Assembly: GCA_047639615.1 (NCBI GenBank)
Contig: JBLIOL010000113.1
Coordinates: 1-14,563 of the forward strand
Source of the DNA: CAYWNK01 sp047639615
GTDB taxonomy: Bacteria; Planctomycetota; UBA1135; GCA-002686595
DNA length: 14,563 bases
Direction of reading: 5' to 3'
The notes beneath the pieces were generated by a model. The model was not told the DNA's origin and did not search any database. It saw only the letters and a program-made list of their open reading frames with translations. Positions 1 through 8,316 of this stretch are shown here, piece by piece (positions within the stretch are counted from its first letter, which is position 1; each line of letters opens with the position of its first letter). The position numbers and the translations under genes were made by a program.

Positions 1-1
1 G

Positions 2-1420
2 GATGTACGCCTCTTTGAGTGCGACCTATTCGAAAACCTGGTGGAGGGCTTCTCCATCGCAGGGCCCGCCGATGTGCGTGGCTCGGGCACCCTCTTTCGC
101 GACAACGGCGCCGAGGGCATGGACGCTAATGACTGGGTAGCACCCGCGGGCGTGACCCTCGACATACACCTGTCGGACTGTGCCTTTCTACGCAACGGCA
201 CCGAGGGCTTGGATTTGGATCTCACCGCTCCGAGCTCGGGCGGCTCCCTCGGCGGACGCTTCGAGCTAGAGCTGGTGGACTGTGACTTCGAGAACAATGC
301 TGACGCCGGTCTCCTGATTGATCTGGAGTACGAGGCCAGTCCCGCCTGGCAGGCGCGGCTTGAGCTGCGCGGACTGCGCGCTCGCAACAATGGGGGCTCC
401 GGCGTGCATCTGGATCTGGATGGTCCCGCCACTACGCTGGTGCATCGACTGGCCTCCAGTGCCAATCTGGGGCACGGTATTTTGGTCACGTCCGAGTCCC
501 AGGTGGGTGTGGCAACCCTGTCGGCCTCGGCCCTGCTCGGCAACGGGGGCGCGGGCGCGCGCTCTGCCCTAGGCAACGTAGGCCTGGCGGTGTCGCACTG
601 CGTCTTCAGCGGCAACTTGGGCGGAGGCGTGCGCGGCGATGGAGTCATGGCCTTGGCGCATTCCTCCGTGGCCTATCTGCAGCCCGCCGCCTGGCAGGGA
701 ACACTGGTTCAACGCGGCGTGGAGCTTGAGTTCCCAACGCCGCCGGCCTTCCTGCACATGCCCTTTGAAATCCGCCGCATCACCGGCATGCAGCAGGGCA
801 TGTGGAGCTTGGACGGTCCCGCCGGCTTCGGGCCGCAGACGCTCTGTGAAGTGGATAACGATGGTGTGCTGCGCACGGCAACGAACGTGGGGCCTAGTTC
901 GGTCAGCCTCGATCCTGCGCCCGGCGCTGCAGCGCACTTGCTCTTCGCCTTCCCACCCTCGGATACGGTAGGCGAGAACTACACGCCAACACCGGGCTCG
1001 CCGCTGCTGGGGGCGGGCATCATTCCGCCTGCGGCGCCCGCCACGGATGCGGGGCCCATGGGCGCCGCCTTCGGAGGGGCGCCGGGGGAGGAGCTTCTGA
1101 TTCCGCCGAGCCTGTTCTACCTGGCCGCCATGTCGCCGCCGTGGGGCACGGACCTGGCGGACGGGGGCGAGTTGAGCCTGCGCTTCGAGGGTGGTGTGCC
1201 CGACTTCAGCAGCGCGGCCGCGGCCATTGCTCTGGTACCTCTCGGCAGCCAGCAGTCGATTCCCGTTAGCGTGGTGGTGGTGGGCGACGAGCTGCGCATT
1301 ACGCCCCTAGAGACCTTGCCTCAGGGTCCGGTTGTGCTCGAATTGCACGCCCAGCTGCGCTCCCTGGCAGGCCTAGAGCTCGCGGCGTCGGTGGTGCTGC
1401 CGGTGCGCTCCGGCAACTGA
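2..1420 (+). CDS. Parallel beta-helix surface/secreted protein with C-terminal SbsA-like Ig domain (5' partial)
   Basis: The reading frame is open to the left edge, so the N-terminus and any signal peptide lie outside; 472 residues are visible. Roughly residues 5-230 contain repeated rungs of about 25-35 residues with a C-x-F-x-x-N-x3-G type pattern (for example CDLFEN, CAFLRNG, CDFENN, CVFSGN), typical of right-handed parallel beta-helix proteins. A TPGSPLLGAG motif near residue 335 is common just after the helix in such extracellular proteins. The last ~110 residues (SPPWGTDL onward) resemble an SbsA/Big_5 Ig-like domain, a module often found near the C-terminus of cell-surface proteins. 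The substrate or ligand is not predictable; no catalytic residues of a polysaccharide lyase could be identified. It ends 7 nt from the convergent apbE stop. The family-level assignment is fairly sure; the function is unknown. Confidence 0.75.
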   Translation, partial: DVRLFECDLFENLVEGFSIAGPADVRGSGTLFRDNGAEGMDANDWVAPAGVTLDIHLSDCAFLRNGTEGLDLDLTAPSSGGSLGGRFELELVDCDFENNADAGLLIDLEYEASPAWQARLELRGLRARNNGGSGVHLDLDGPATTLVHRLASSANLGHGILVTSESQVGVATLSASALLGNGGAGARSALGNVGLAVSHCVFSGNLGGGVRGDGVMALAHSSVAYLQPAAWQGTLVQRGVELEFPTPPAFLHMPFEIRRITGMQQGMWSLDGPAGFGPQTLCEVDNDGVLRTATNVGPSSVSLDPAPGAAAHLLFAFPPSDTVGENYTPTPGSPLLGAGIIPPAAPATDAGPMGAAFGGAPGEELLIPPSLFYLAAMSPPWGTDLADGGELSLRFEGGVPDFSSAAAAIALVPLGSQQSIPVSVVVVGDELRITPLETLPQGPVVLELHAQLRSLAGLELAASVVLPVRSGN

Positions 1421-1428
1421 TCCGGAGC
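1407..1428. terminator. Short inverted repeat spanning two convergent stop codons
   Basis: A perfect 7-bp inverted repeat (GCTCCGG at 1407-1413, CCGGAGC at 1422-1428) with an 8-nt loop covers the stop of the beta-helix gene and touches the stop of apbE. Its position between convergent genes suits a bidirectional transcription stop. No T-run follows on either strand, so an intrinsic terminator is only a weak inference. Confidence 0.3.
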
Positions 1429-2525
1429 TACTTGCTGGGGCTAGCTTCGAGCTTGGCCCAGCCGGAGCTACGCAGGCGGCGCAGCTGGCTTCCGTCGCGC
1501 AGTTGCAGCAGGGCTTCGATGCCGGGTTGCTGCTCGATCAGGGCCAAGCCCTCTTCGCCGAGCACCATCAGGGCTGTGGCCCAGGCGTCTGCTAGGGCGC
1601 AGGTGGGGGCGATTACCGAGGCCGAGGCCATCTGCGTGAGTAAGGGGCCGCCCGTGCGTGGGTCGAAGGTGTGGGCGACCTTGGTGCCGTCGTCCAGGCG
1701 GCGCCAGTTGCGGTAGTCGCCGCTGGTAGCCAGGGCGCAGTCGCTCAGGATCAATCGCACTTGGTTGGGTCCGCCCGAGGGGTCCTCGACGATCAGGCGC
1801 CAGGGGCCTCCGCCACTGCGCTCGCCGCGCACGACCACCTCACCGCCCACCTCCACGAGGAAGTCCTCGTAGCCGAGCTCTAGGAGCGCCTGGGCGGCAC
1901 GGTCTACGCCGTAGCCCTTGGCCACGGCCGAGAAGTCCAGCTGCAGGCCATCCCGGACCTTGGTCAGGGCATTCTGTCCGTCGATGGTTCGGATGCTTGG
2001 AAGGTCCACCAGGTCTAGGCCGGCGGCTTGCTCCTCGGGGCTGGGAGCTTGGCTCGTTGGGGTCCGGCTACCAAATCCCCAGAGCTCCACCAAGGGACCG
2101 ACCGTGGGGTCGAAGGCGCCGCCGGAGTCACGGTGTACCTGGCGAGCGATGTCCAGCACCACGAGCAGGCTGGGATCAACGCCGACGATCGTCTCAGCGG
2201 GGGCTTGGTTGAAGCGCGAGATGTCCGAATGCGGGTCGTAGGTACTCATGACCCGGTTCACCCGAGCGAGAGCTTCCTCCAACTGCTTCTGGCGCAGATC
2301 TGTGTGCTTCTCGCTCGATCGGTCAGCCGCGTTTACGCGGGCGCTCCAGGTGGTGCCCATGGTCTGGCCCTGATGGGCCTGGGCTACGACGGCGGGCGCC
2401 GCTTGGGTTCCACAGCCAACCGTCAGCGCCGAGAGGGCAAGCAGCAGCGCGCCTACACAAGAGGCCCCTGTACGTACGACAGAGGCCCCTCGGGGAGCGC
2501 GTTGGATCGATCGATCAGCGCACAT
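1428..2525 (-). CDS. apbE: FAD:protein FMN transferase (ApbE lipoprotein)
   Basis: This enzyme transfers FMN from FAD to a threonine in flavinylation sites, here expected to be those of NqrB and NqrC, and acts on the outer face of the cytoplasmic membrane. The 365-residue product has a hydrophobic signal (about 22-36) and a probable lipid cysteine at C38 (LTVGC; T at -3 is not the classical residue). Family motifs are in order: MGTTWSARV (56-64), STYDPHSDISRFN (94-106), SGGAFDPTVGPLVELWGFG (134-152), LDFSAVAKGYGVD (196-208), VGGEVVVRG (226-234), SGDYRNW (268-274) and HTFDPRTGGP (285-294). It follows nqrF by 15 nt on the same strand, the usual place for apbE in Na+-NQR operons. ATG 2525 is used; a GTG at residue 16 or 17 would give a shorter n-region and cannot be excluded, since no strong ribosome-binding site marks either. 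Confidence 0.93.
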   Translation of the reverse strand: MCADRSIQRAPRGASVVRTGASCVGALLLALSALTVGCGTQAAPAVVAQAHQGQTMGTTWSARVNAADRSSEKHTDLRQKQLEEALARVNRVMSTYDPHSDISRFNQAPAETIVGVDPSLLVVLDIARQVHRDSGGAFDPTVGPLVELWGFGSRTPTSQAPSPEEQAAGLDLVDLPSIRTIDGQNALTKVRDGLQLDFSAVAKGYGVDRAAQALLELGYEDFLVEVGGEVVVRGERSGGGPWRLIVEDPSGGPNQVRLILSDCALATSGDYRNWRRLDDGTKVAHTFDPRTGGPLLTQMASASVIAPTCALADAWATALMVLGEEGLALIEQQPGIEALLQLRDGSQLRRLRSSGWAKLEASPSK

Positions 2526-2540
2526 TGGATCTCGAGCGGC

Positions 2541-3770
2541 TCAGCCGCCGAAGTCGTCCAGGCGGATGTTCTCCGGATCGACTCCGAGGTCGTCCAGCAT
2601 CTTGAGCACGGCGGAGTTCATCATGGGCGGACCGCACATGTAGTACTCGCACTCTTCGGGAGCGGGGTGGTTAGCCAGGTACTCGTTCATCACCACGTTG
2701 TGGATGAAGCCGGTGTGGCCGGTCCAGTTGTCTTCGGGTTGCGCGTCGGACAGGGCCACGTGCCACTCGAAGTTCTCGCAGCTCTCTTGGAGTTTGTCGA
2801 AGTCCTCCACGTAGAACATCTCGCGGGCTGAGCGCGCGCCGTACCAGAACGACATTTTGCGATCGGTCTTGGCGGTCTTCAGCAAGCGCATGATGTGACT
2901 GCGCAGGGGCGCCATGCCGGCACCACCACCGATGAAGATCATCTCGCGCTCGGTCTTCTGGATGTGGAAGTCGCCGAAGGGGCCCGAGATGATGACCTTG
3001 TCGCCGGGCTTGCGATCGAAGATATAGGAGCTGCCCTTGCCGGGCGGAAGCTCCGGCTGACGCGGCGGGGGAGATGCGATACGCACGTTGAGCATGACCA
3101 TGTCATCCCCCTCATCGGGGTAGTTGGCCATGGAGTAGGCGCGCTCGAGGGTCTCGTCGTTGGAGGCGTGGAATTGCCACAGGTTGAAGTGGTCCCAGTC
3201 GCCGCGGTACTCCTGCTCCACGAGGAAGTCTTTGTAGTCGGCCTCGAACTCCGGGATCTCGATCTGCACGTAGTCGCCAGAGGTGAATTCGATGTGCTTG
3301 CCCTTGGGCAGGCGCACGGTGAACTCCTTGATGAATGTGGCGACGTTCATGTTGGAGACCACCTCGCACTCCCACTTCTCCACGGAGAAGACTGAGTCCG
3401 GTACGCGGATCTCCATGTCCTGGCGCACCTTGACCTGGCAAGCCAGGCGGCAGCCTTCCTTGGCCATGCCGCGGTTGATGTGGCCTTCTTCGGTGGGCAG
3501 CAAGCTGCCGCCGCCGGAGTCCACTTTGACCATGCACTGGGCGCAGGTACCACCGCCGCCGCAGGCGGAGGGGATGAAGATCTTCTGTTCGGACAGGGTG
3601 CTCAGCAGGGTCGAGCCCGAGGCCACCTCGATGGCGGAGCTTGCGTCCCCGTTGATGAGGATCTTCACCTTGCCGGTAGAGACCAGGCTGTTCTTGGCGA
3701 TCAAGAGGATTACGACGAGGGCGATCACCACAAAGGTGAACATGCCCACGCCAAGCATGATGGTGTCCAT
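2541..3770 (-). CDS. nqrF: Na+-translocating NADH:quinone reductase subunit F
   Basis: This is the NADH-oxidising entry subunit of Na+-NQR. It has an N-terminal membrane anchor (about residues 5-25), then a plant-type ferredoxin domain with 2Fe-2S ligands C70, C76, C79 and C111, then a ferredoxin-reductase module. The FAD-binding motif is RAYS (210-213), the NADH-binding glycine loop is GGGAGMAPLRS (281-291), and the chain ends in the typical MCGPPMMN ... LDDFGG tail. The length of 409 residues is normal for the family (about 407). The proline-rich stretch at 234-243 is also seen in known NqrF proteins. ATG 3770 lies 2 nt after the nqrE stop; no clear Shine-Dalgarno is visible, so coupled translation is likely. 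Electrons go from NADH to FAD, to the 2Fe-2S cluster, then to the iron centre at the NqrD/NqrE interface. Confidence 0.97.
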   Translation of the reverse strand: MDTIMLGVGMFTFVVIALVVILLIAKNSLVSTGKVKILINGDASSAIEVASGSTLLSTLSEQKIFIPSACGGGGTCAQCMVKVDSGGGSLLPTEEGHINRGMAKEGCRLACQVKVRQDMEIRVPDSVFSVEKWECEVVSNMNVATFIKEFTVRLPKGKHIEFTSGDYVQIEIPEFEADYKDFLVEQEYRGDWDHFNLWQFHASNDETLERAYSMANYPDEGDDMVMLNVRIASPPPRQPELPPGKGSSYIFDRKPGDKVIISGPFGDFHIQKTEREMIFIGGGAGMAPLRSHIMRLLKTAKTDRKMSFWYGARSAREMFYVEDFDKLQESCENFEWHVALSDAQPEDNWTGHTGFIHNVVMNEYLANHPAPEECEYYMCGPPMMNSAVLKMLDDLGVDPENIRLDDFGG

Positions 3771-3772
3771 AT

Positions 3773-4390
3773 TTAGAGCTGGATCCCGCCGAAGATGCTG
3801 AAGGCCATGGCCATCAAGCCGGTGGTGATGAAGGTGATGCCTAGGCCGCGCAGGGGGGCAGGCACCGAGGAGTACTTCAGGCGCTCGCGAATCGCCGCCA
3901 GAGCCACGATGGCCAGCCAGAAGCCGACGCCCGAGCCGATGCCGAAGATTGTTGACTCAGCCAGGTTGTAGTCGCGCTGGACCATGAAGAGCGACGAGCC
4001 GAGGATCGCGCAGTTCACAGCGATCAGCGGCAGGAAAACTCCCAAGGAGGCGTAAAGCGTCGGAGTGAACTTGTCGGTAGCCATCTCAACGATCTGCACG
4101 GCCGCCGCGATGGTGGCGATGTAGGCGATGAAGCCGATGAAGGACAGGTCGTATTCAGCGGCCTTCTCTGCCCCGAGGAGCCAAGAGAGGGCGCCCTCAC
4201 GGAGCAGGTAGTTGTAGATCAGGTTGTTGATCGGGGTCGTGATCGCGAGCACGAAGATGACCGCTAGACCCAGCCCGTTCGCAGTCTCCACCTTCTTGGA
4301 CACGGCCAGGAAGGAACACATGCCCAGGAAGAAAACCAGGGCCATGTTCTGGATGAAGACGGACGACAGGAAGATGTTGATGAGTTCCAT
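3773..4390 (-). CDS. nqrE: Na+-translocating NADH:quinone reductase subunit E
   Basis: This integral membrane subunit of Na+-NQR (205 residues, about six hydrophobic segments) is an inverted-topology homologue of NqrD. The two conserved cysteines, C25 (GMCSFLAVSKKVETA) and C127 (VNCAILG), are present. In the family these pair with the two NqrD cysteines to hold the intramembrane iron-sulfur centre. The length matches the family (about 198). The start ATG 4390 lies 4 nt after the nqrD stop, with a modest AGGAAG about 13 nt upstream. The SKKVETANGLG region is a family hallmark that separates NqrE from RnfA only in combination with context; here the whole nqr cluster decides. Confidence 0.96.
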   Translation of the reverse strand: MELINIFLSSVFIQNMALVFFLGMCSFLAVSKKVETANGLGLAVIFVLAITTPINNLIYNYLLREGALSWLLGAEKAAEYDLSFIGFIAYIATIAAAVQIVEMATDKFTPTLYASLGVFLPLIAVNCAILGSSLFMVQRDYNLAESTIFGIGSGVGFWLAIVALAAIRERLKYSSVPAPLRGLGITFITTGLMAMAFSIFGGIQL

Positions 4391-4394
4391 GGTG

Positions 4395-5018
4395 TTACTC
4401 GGCTTCCTGCAGTTCGGGTGTCAAGGCGCGCTGGATCCAGATAAAGATCGCAATTAGGAAGAAGGCACCCGGGGAGAGCACCATCAACACGTTGGGGTAG
4501 TACCAGCCACCTTCGGTGACCTTCTCAAGGAGCTGATAGCCGAACAGCTGGCCCGAGCCGAAGAGCTCGCGGAAGGCGCCCACGGTGATCAGGATCAGGG
4601 AGTAACCCACGCCGTTGGCCAGGCCGTCGATGGCGGCCTTGCCGGGCGTGTTACCCATGGCGAAGGCTTCGGCGCGACCCATCACGATGCAGTTGGTGAT
4701 GATCAGACCAACCATCACGCTCAATTGACGGGCTACATCGAAGAGGTAGGCGCGCAGCACCTGGTCAGCCACGATCACCAGCGAGGCGATGATCACGAGC
4801 TGGGTGATGATGCGGATGCTGCCCGGGATCTTGTTGCGCAGCAGGGAGATGATGGTGTTCGAGCAGACCAGGACGGTGGTCAGGGCCAGGCTCATGACGA
4901 GCGCGGTCTCGAGCTTGGTAGTCACCGCCAGTGCTGAGCAAATTCCGAGCACCTGCAAGGTGATCGGGTTCTTCAGCAGCATGGGGTCCACCAGGATGTG
5001 CTTCGTATCCTTATCCAT
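4395..5018 (-). CDS. nqrD: Na+-translocating NADH:quinone reductase subunit D
   Basis: This is an integral membrane subunit of Na+-NQR (207 residues, usual length about 210). The start chosen is ATG 5018, giving the N-terminus MDKDTKHILVDP. The frame stays open further upstream to 5228, but that extension is arginine- and proline-rich, lies wholly inside nqrC and is not NqrD-like. Conserved cysteines are C27 (LGICSALAVTTKLETA) and C110 (TNCIVMGRAEAFA), the partners of the NqrE pair in holding the membrane iron centre. Only 2 nt separate it from the nqrC stop, and no Shine-Dalgarno is evident, so translation is probably coupled to nqrC. Confidence 0.96.
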   Translation of the reverse strand: MDKDTKHILVDPMLLKNPITLQVLGICSALAVTTKLETALVMSLALTTVLVCSNTIISLLRNKIPGSIRIITQLVIIASLVIVADQVLRAYLFDVARQLSVMVGLIITNCIVMGRAEAFAMGNTPGKAAIDGLANGVGYSLILITVGAFRELFGSGQLFGYQLLEKVTEGGWYYPNVLMVLSPGAFFLIAIFIWIQRALTPELQEAE

Positions 5019-5020
5019 GG

Positions 5021-5776
5021 TTAGCGCTTGGTCTTGAGGTAGGGGCCGTAGCCGTGCTCGCCCAGCCAGAGCTGGAGCATGTTGTGCACACCATTGCTGG
5101 TGATGGTGGCGCCGGAGAGGCCGTCCACATCCGTGTCGGGGTTCTCGCCGAGGCCAGGCTTGAGCACCTGGACGAGGACCTTGCCGTCCGCGTCCACGGC
5201 CAATTTGCCGGGCCACTGTGCACGCCACTTGGGATTCTCGACTTCACCACCGAGACCCGGGGTCTCCCCGTGGGCGTAGTAGGTGATGCCCTTGATGGTC
5301 ATGCCGTCCGGACTTAGGGCGATGAAGCCGAAGAGGGTCGACCAGAGACCACTGCCGTGAATCGGCAACACCAGTCCCTCATGACCCTCGACGCCGACAT
5401 CGTAGACCAGCAGCTTGTTAGGCAAGCGCTTGACCTGCGTGCCCTTGAACTGGGACGGGGTGGCGGCGGAGGTTTCTTCCTCTGCAGCCAACTTGATTGG
5501 GTCGATCTTGCTGGAGTCCTCTTCCAGGACAGCGCCGCTCACGCGGTCGATGACCCGCTCGTGGATGTTCTCGAAGTAGGCCGTGACCTCTTCCGGAGTG
5601 ATCTCCGCGCCGGCTTCCATGATGCCAGCGGCCATGAGCACGTTCTTCTGCTTGAAGAGCAGCTCATTGGTCTGTTGCAGGTCGCGTAGGCCCACGGCCG
5701 CGGAGGAGACCCCCAGGGCGCAGACCAGGCACAGGATCACGGCAAAGCCGACGATGTAGCGGTTACTGAACTCCAA
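5021..5776 (-). CDS. nqrC: Na+-translocating NADH:quinone reductase subunit C, covalent FMN carrier
   Basis: NqrC has one N-terminal membrane helix (about residues 8-28) and a periplasmic FMN-binding domain. The flavinylation motif SGAT is at residues 221-224, with T224 the expected FMN-phosphate acceptor, next to the conserved DVDGLSGATITS context. HGETPGLGGE (169-178), another family hallmark, is present. The length is 251 residues, close to the usual ~257. The start is TTG 5776: the corresponding + strand triplet is CAA, and a good GGGAGG lies 6 nt upstream of it on the minus strand. The gene therefore begins inside nqrB and overlaps it by 14 nt. FMN is expected to be attached by the ApbE encoded at the end of this operon. 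Confidence 0.95.
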   Translation of the reverse strand: MEFSNRYIVGFAVILCLVCALGVSSAAVGLRDLQQTNELLFKQKNVLMAAGIMEAGAEITPEEVTAYFENIHERVIDRVSGAVLEEDSSKIDPIKLAAEEETSAATPSQFKGTQVKRLPNKLLVYDVGVEGHEGLVLPIHGSGLWSTLFGFIALSPDGMTIKGITYYAHGETPGLGGEVENPKWRAQWPGKLAVDADGKVLVQVLKPGLGENPDTDVDGLSGATITSNGVHNMLQLWLGEHGYGPYLKTKR

Positions 5777-6929
5777 GGCGAGCCTCCCGACGGCGGATAT
5801 TGGCCTTCGTCACGTAGTAGTCGATGGTGGGGGCGAAGACGTTCATGAAGATGATCGCCAGCATGATGCCCTCGGGGTAGGCGGGGTTGAGCACCCGCAC
5901 GATGACTGTCAGGGCACCGATCAGGAAGCCGTAGATCCAGCGACCCGTGTTGGTTTGTGCGGCCGAAACCGGGTCCGTTGCCATGAAGATCGTGCCGAAA
6001 GCAAAGCCTCCAGCGACGATGTGCCAGTGGGCCGGGATGGCCATGTAGTGCTCCGGGCTCGGCGCCATGAAGTTCATCAGCAGGGTCGTGGAGACCAGGC
6101 CGATCAAGACGCTGAGCATGATGCGCCAGGAGGCGATGCCCATGAAGAGCAGGAAGCCGGCGCCCATCAGGCAGGCCAGCACACTGGTCTCTCCAAAGGA
6201 GCCCGGCACCAGTCCGATGAAGCTCTCGAACCAGCTGACGTTGGTGGTGCCGGTGGCGTAGAAGTCCGCCAGGACCGTCGCTCCGGAAAAGCCGTCAGCC
6301 CAATTTTCGGCGCCCGTTACCCAGACCTTGTCGCCGCTGATTTGCGCGGGGTAGGCCATGTAGAGGAATAGGCGCGCAGTCAGGGCCGGGTTGAGGATGT
6401 TCATGCCCGTGCCGCCGAAGACCTCCTTGCCGATCACCACGCCAAAGGCGACGGCGATGGCCACCTGCCACAGGGGAATCGTGGCGGGCAGGGTTAGTGG
6501 CAGCAGCAAGCCGGTGACCAGGAAACCCTCGTTGATCTCGTGCTTGCGCACGGACGCGAAGAGCGCTTCCAGCAGGCCACCTACGATCATGGTCACGGCG
6601 TAGATCGGAATGAAATACGACAGGCCGATGAAGAGCGCCTTGAAGACGTTGATGTCGCGGAAGCCCAAGCTCGGGTCGGCCGCGTGCAACTCCTGGTAGC
6701 CCACGTTGTAGGCGCCGAAGAGCACACAGGGGATCAGCGCGTGAATCACGGCGACCATCAGACGCTTGAGGTCGATGCCGTCGCGCACGTGCGGGCCGCT
6801 CTGGGTGGCCTGGCCAGGGGTGAACAGGAAACTGTCCGCCGCCTCGTAGAGGGGATAGAGCTTGGCGAGCTTGCCGCCATCCTCAAAGAGAGGCGCGTAG
6901 CGGTCCAGCTGTTTGCGGAGGAGCCTCAT
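5763..6929 (-). CDS. nqrB: Na+-translocating NADH:quinone reductase subunit B, quinone- and FMN-binding membrane subunit
   Basis: NqrB is the large membrane subunit that carries a covalent FMN and takes part in Na+ translocation and quinone reduction. It has 388 residues (V. cholerae about 415) with many hydrophobic helices from about residue 56 on. The flavinylation motif SGAT is at 215-218 (DGFSGATVLADF), with T218 the expected FMN site. The conserved stretch EINEGFLVTGLLLPLTLP begins at residue 131 and includes the glycine region tied to quinone/korormicin sensitivity in Vibrio. The FGGTGMNILNPALTARLF stretch (171-188) is also conserved. ATG 6929 is 1 nt after the nqrA stop and has an ideal AAGGAGG 6 nt upstream. 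Its 3' end overlaps nqrC by 14 nt. Confidence 0.96.
   Translation of the reverse strand: MRLLRKQLDRYAPLFEDGGKLAKLYPLYEAADSFLFTPGQATQSGPHVRDGIDLKRLMVAVIHALIPCVLFGAYNVGYQELHAADPSLGFRDINVFKALFIGLSYFIPIYAVTMIVGGLLEALFASVRKHEINEGFLVTGLLLPLTLPATIPLWQVAIAVAFGVVIGKEVFGGTGMNILNPALTARLFLYMAYPAQISGDKVWVTGAENWADGFSGATVLADFYATGTTNVSWFESFIGLVPGSFGETSVLACLMGAGFLLFMGIASWRIMLSVLIGLVSTTLLMNFMAPSPEHYMAIPAHWHIVAGGFAFGTIFMATDPVSAAQTNTGRWIYGFLIGALTVIVRVLNPAYPEGIMLAIIFMNVFAPTIDYYVTKANIRRREARLGVQ
5783..5788 (-). promoter_or_regulatory. Ribosome-binding site deciding the TTG start of nqrC
   Basis: The minus strand reads GGGAGG, then a 6-nt spacer, then TTG (5776). This is one of the two strongest Shine-Dalgarno sequences in the operon and lies within the 3' end of nqrB. 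It supports the TTG start and the 14-nt overlap. Confidence 0.7.
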
Positions 6930-6930
6930 A

Positions 6931-8280
6931 TCAGCCCTCCTTCTCGATGCGGGTGAGCATAGTGCGCAGCATGTCCGTCAGGGGCTGCTTGGACGGGTCG
7001 ACGAACTGACACAGGGCCAGGTCCTCTTCAGCTATCTCGAGAACGCCGAGCTTCTCGGCGTTCTCCAGGTCGTTGCTGGCCAGGGCCTTGATGAGCTGGG
7101 TCGGCAGGATGTCGAGGGGCATGACCTTCTCGTACATGCCGGCGGGCACGATCGCACGCAGTCCGCCGTTGGCGTCCGCGTCGAACTTGAAGCGCGAGCG
7201 GAAGAACTTGTCGAGCAGGGTATTGGTCTGGGTGAAGCGTCCGGCGACGGGCTTGACCCAGCCGAGAAGCTCGCGGTCCGTACGGCCTTCCATGATGCTG
7301 ACCTGGTTGGCGTAGCGCCCGAGGTAGCCAGTGGCGCTGCCGGGCTCGCAAATCATGCCTTCCAGCAGGGAACCGGAAACCACGCGCGGCTGGGCGGCTT
7401 CGTACTCGCCCTTGCAGAGCGGCGCGAGGTCCGCACCGCGGCGCGTGCGCAAGAGGCGCGGCTCGCGCATCACCGGGCCCACCAGTGCGATCACGCGCTC
7501 GGTGGGTTGCTTGCCGGTCATGAACAGTTGGCCCACATCGGCTACGTCCTGGTAGCCCACATGCCAAGTGCTGCGCTGCGGACCCACGGGTGCCAGCTTG
7601 TGAATTTGGTAGCCAGCCGTGCCGGAGGGGTGCGGACCGCCGAAGCCTTGGGCGCGAACGCCTTCGGACAGCAGGTGGTTCCAATCCTCGCCGGCGGCGT
7701 GGCACAACCAGGTGGGCGCGCCGCAGAGCTTGGCCAGCACGGCTAGGCCGTACTTGAACTCCGTCTCGCGTCCGGCGATCACGGCTAGCGGCGACGGCGC
7801 CAGCGGGCGCGTGTCGGACGCAGTCACGATCAGTGCCGAGGGCTGCGCTTCGGAGTTCGCGACCTTGTCGTAAGGACGCTGGCGCAACACAGGCCAAAGA
7901 CCTGAGTACAGCAGTGCCTTGCGTAGGTCTTCCGCACTGGTCTTGCTCGGATCACAGACTTGGAAGTCTTCGTGCTCCTCGCGATGGTCGAGTTCGATCA
8001 CGACCGACAGCACGCTGCGCCTGTGGCCGCGGTTGACCGCGACGAGCTTGCCCGCGCCCGGCGAACCGAACACGGCTGCTTCGTCGCGGCGATCGCAAAA
8101 GAGGGGTGTGCCCAACTTCACTGCGTCGCCAACCTGGGCGAGCATCTTGACCTTGATGCCCCAAGACTCTTGGGGCAGCAGGGCAACGTGGGAAGTAGCG
8201 GGCGTGGTATGAACGTCGAGCGAGCTCGCCGCACCGTGAATCGGTACGTTGAGTCCTCGCCTGGACTTGATTGTGCTCAT
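6931..8280 (-). CDS. nqrA: Na+-translocating NADH:quinone reductase subunit A
   Basis: NqrA is the peripheral cytoplasmic subunit of Na+-NQR, contacting NqrB and associated with quinone binding. The product has 449 residues (usual about 446). The N-terminus MSTIKSRRGLNVPIHG matches the typical IKxRRGLxLPI start of the family, followed by a lipoyl/biotin-like region (QESWGIKVKMLAQVGDAVKLG, GSPGAGKLVAVNRG). The frame is open further upstream to 8361, but that 27-residue extension is Pro/Arg/Ser-rich and unlike NqrA, so ATG 8280 is preferred. No strong Shine-Dalgarno precedes it. It is the first gene of the operon, with 149 nt separating it from cls on the same strand. Confidence 0.95.
   Translation of the reverse strand: MSTIKSRRGLNVPIHGAASSLDVHTTPATSHVALLPQESWGIKVKMLAQVGDAVKLGTPLFCDRRDEAAVFGSPGAGKLVAVNRGHRRSVLSVVIELDHREEHEDFQVCDPSKTSAEDLRKALLYSGLWPVLRQRPYDKVANSEAQPSALIVTASDTRPLAPSPLAVIAGRETEFKYGLAVLAKLCGAPTWLCHAAGEDWNHLLSEGVRAQGFGGPHPSGTAGYQIHKLAPVGPQRSTWHVGYQDVADVGQLFMTGKQPTERVIALVGPVMREPRLLRTRRGADLAPLCKGEYEAAQPRVVSGSLLEGMICEPGSATGYLGRYANQVSIMEGRTDRELLGWVKPVAGRFTQTNTLLDKFFRSRFKFDADANGGLRAIVPAGMYEKVMPLDILPTQLIKALASNDLENAEKLGVLEIAEEDLALCQFVDPSKQPLTDMLRTMLTRIEKEG
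6936..6942 (-). promoter_or_regulatory. Strong ribosome-binding site of nqrB
   Basis: AAGGAGG on the minus strand, 6 nt before ATG 6929 and embedded in the last codons of nqrA. It is the best Shine-Dalgarno seen in the operon and suggests that NqrB translation is boosted relative to its neighbours. Confidence 0.75.
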
Positions 8281-8316
8281 GGTCCGTGGTGGGGAGACGC
8301 GTGTCCTTACGGGCCT

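Noticed and set aside
2028..2831. 267-codon + strand open frame across the apbE/nqrF junction
   Set aside because: Opposes two genes with strong family motifs; its composition is shadow-like.
3040..3075. Proline-rich stretch in NqrF considered as an insertion
   Set aside because: Known NqrF proteins carry a similar PPP...PPG segment here, so it is normal for the family.
5019..5228. Upstream extension of the nqrD frame by 70 codons
   Set aside because: It lies inside nqrC, is Arg/Pro/His-rich and unlike NqrD; the family N-terminus begins at ATG 5018.
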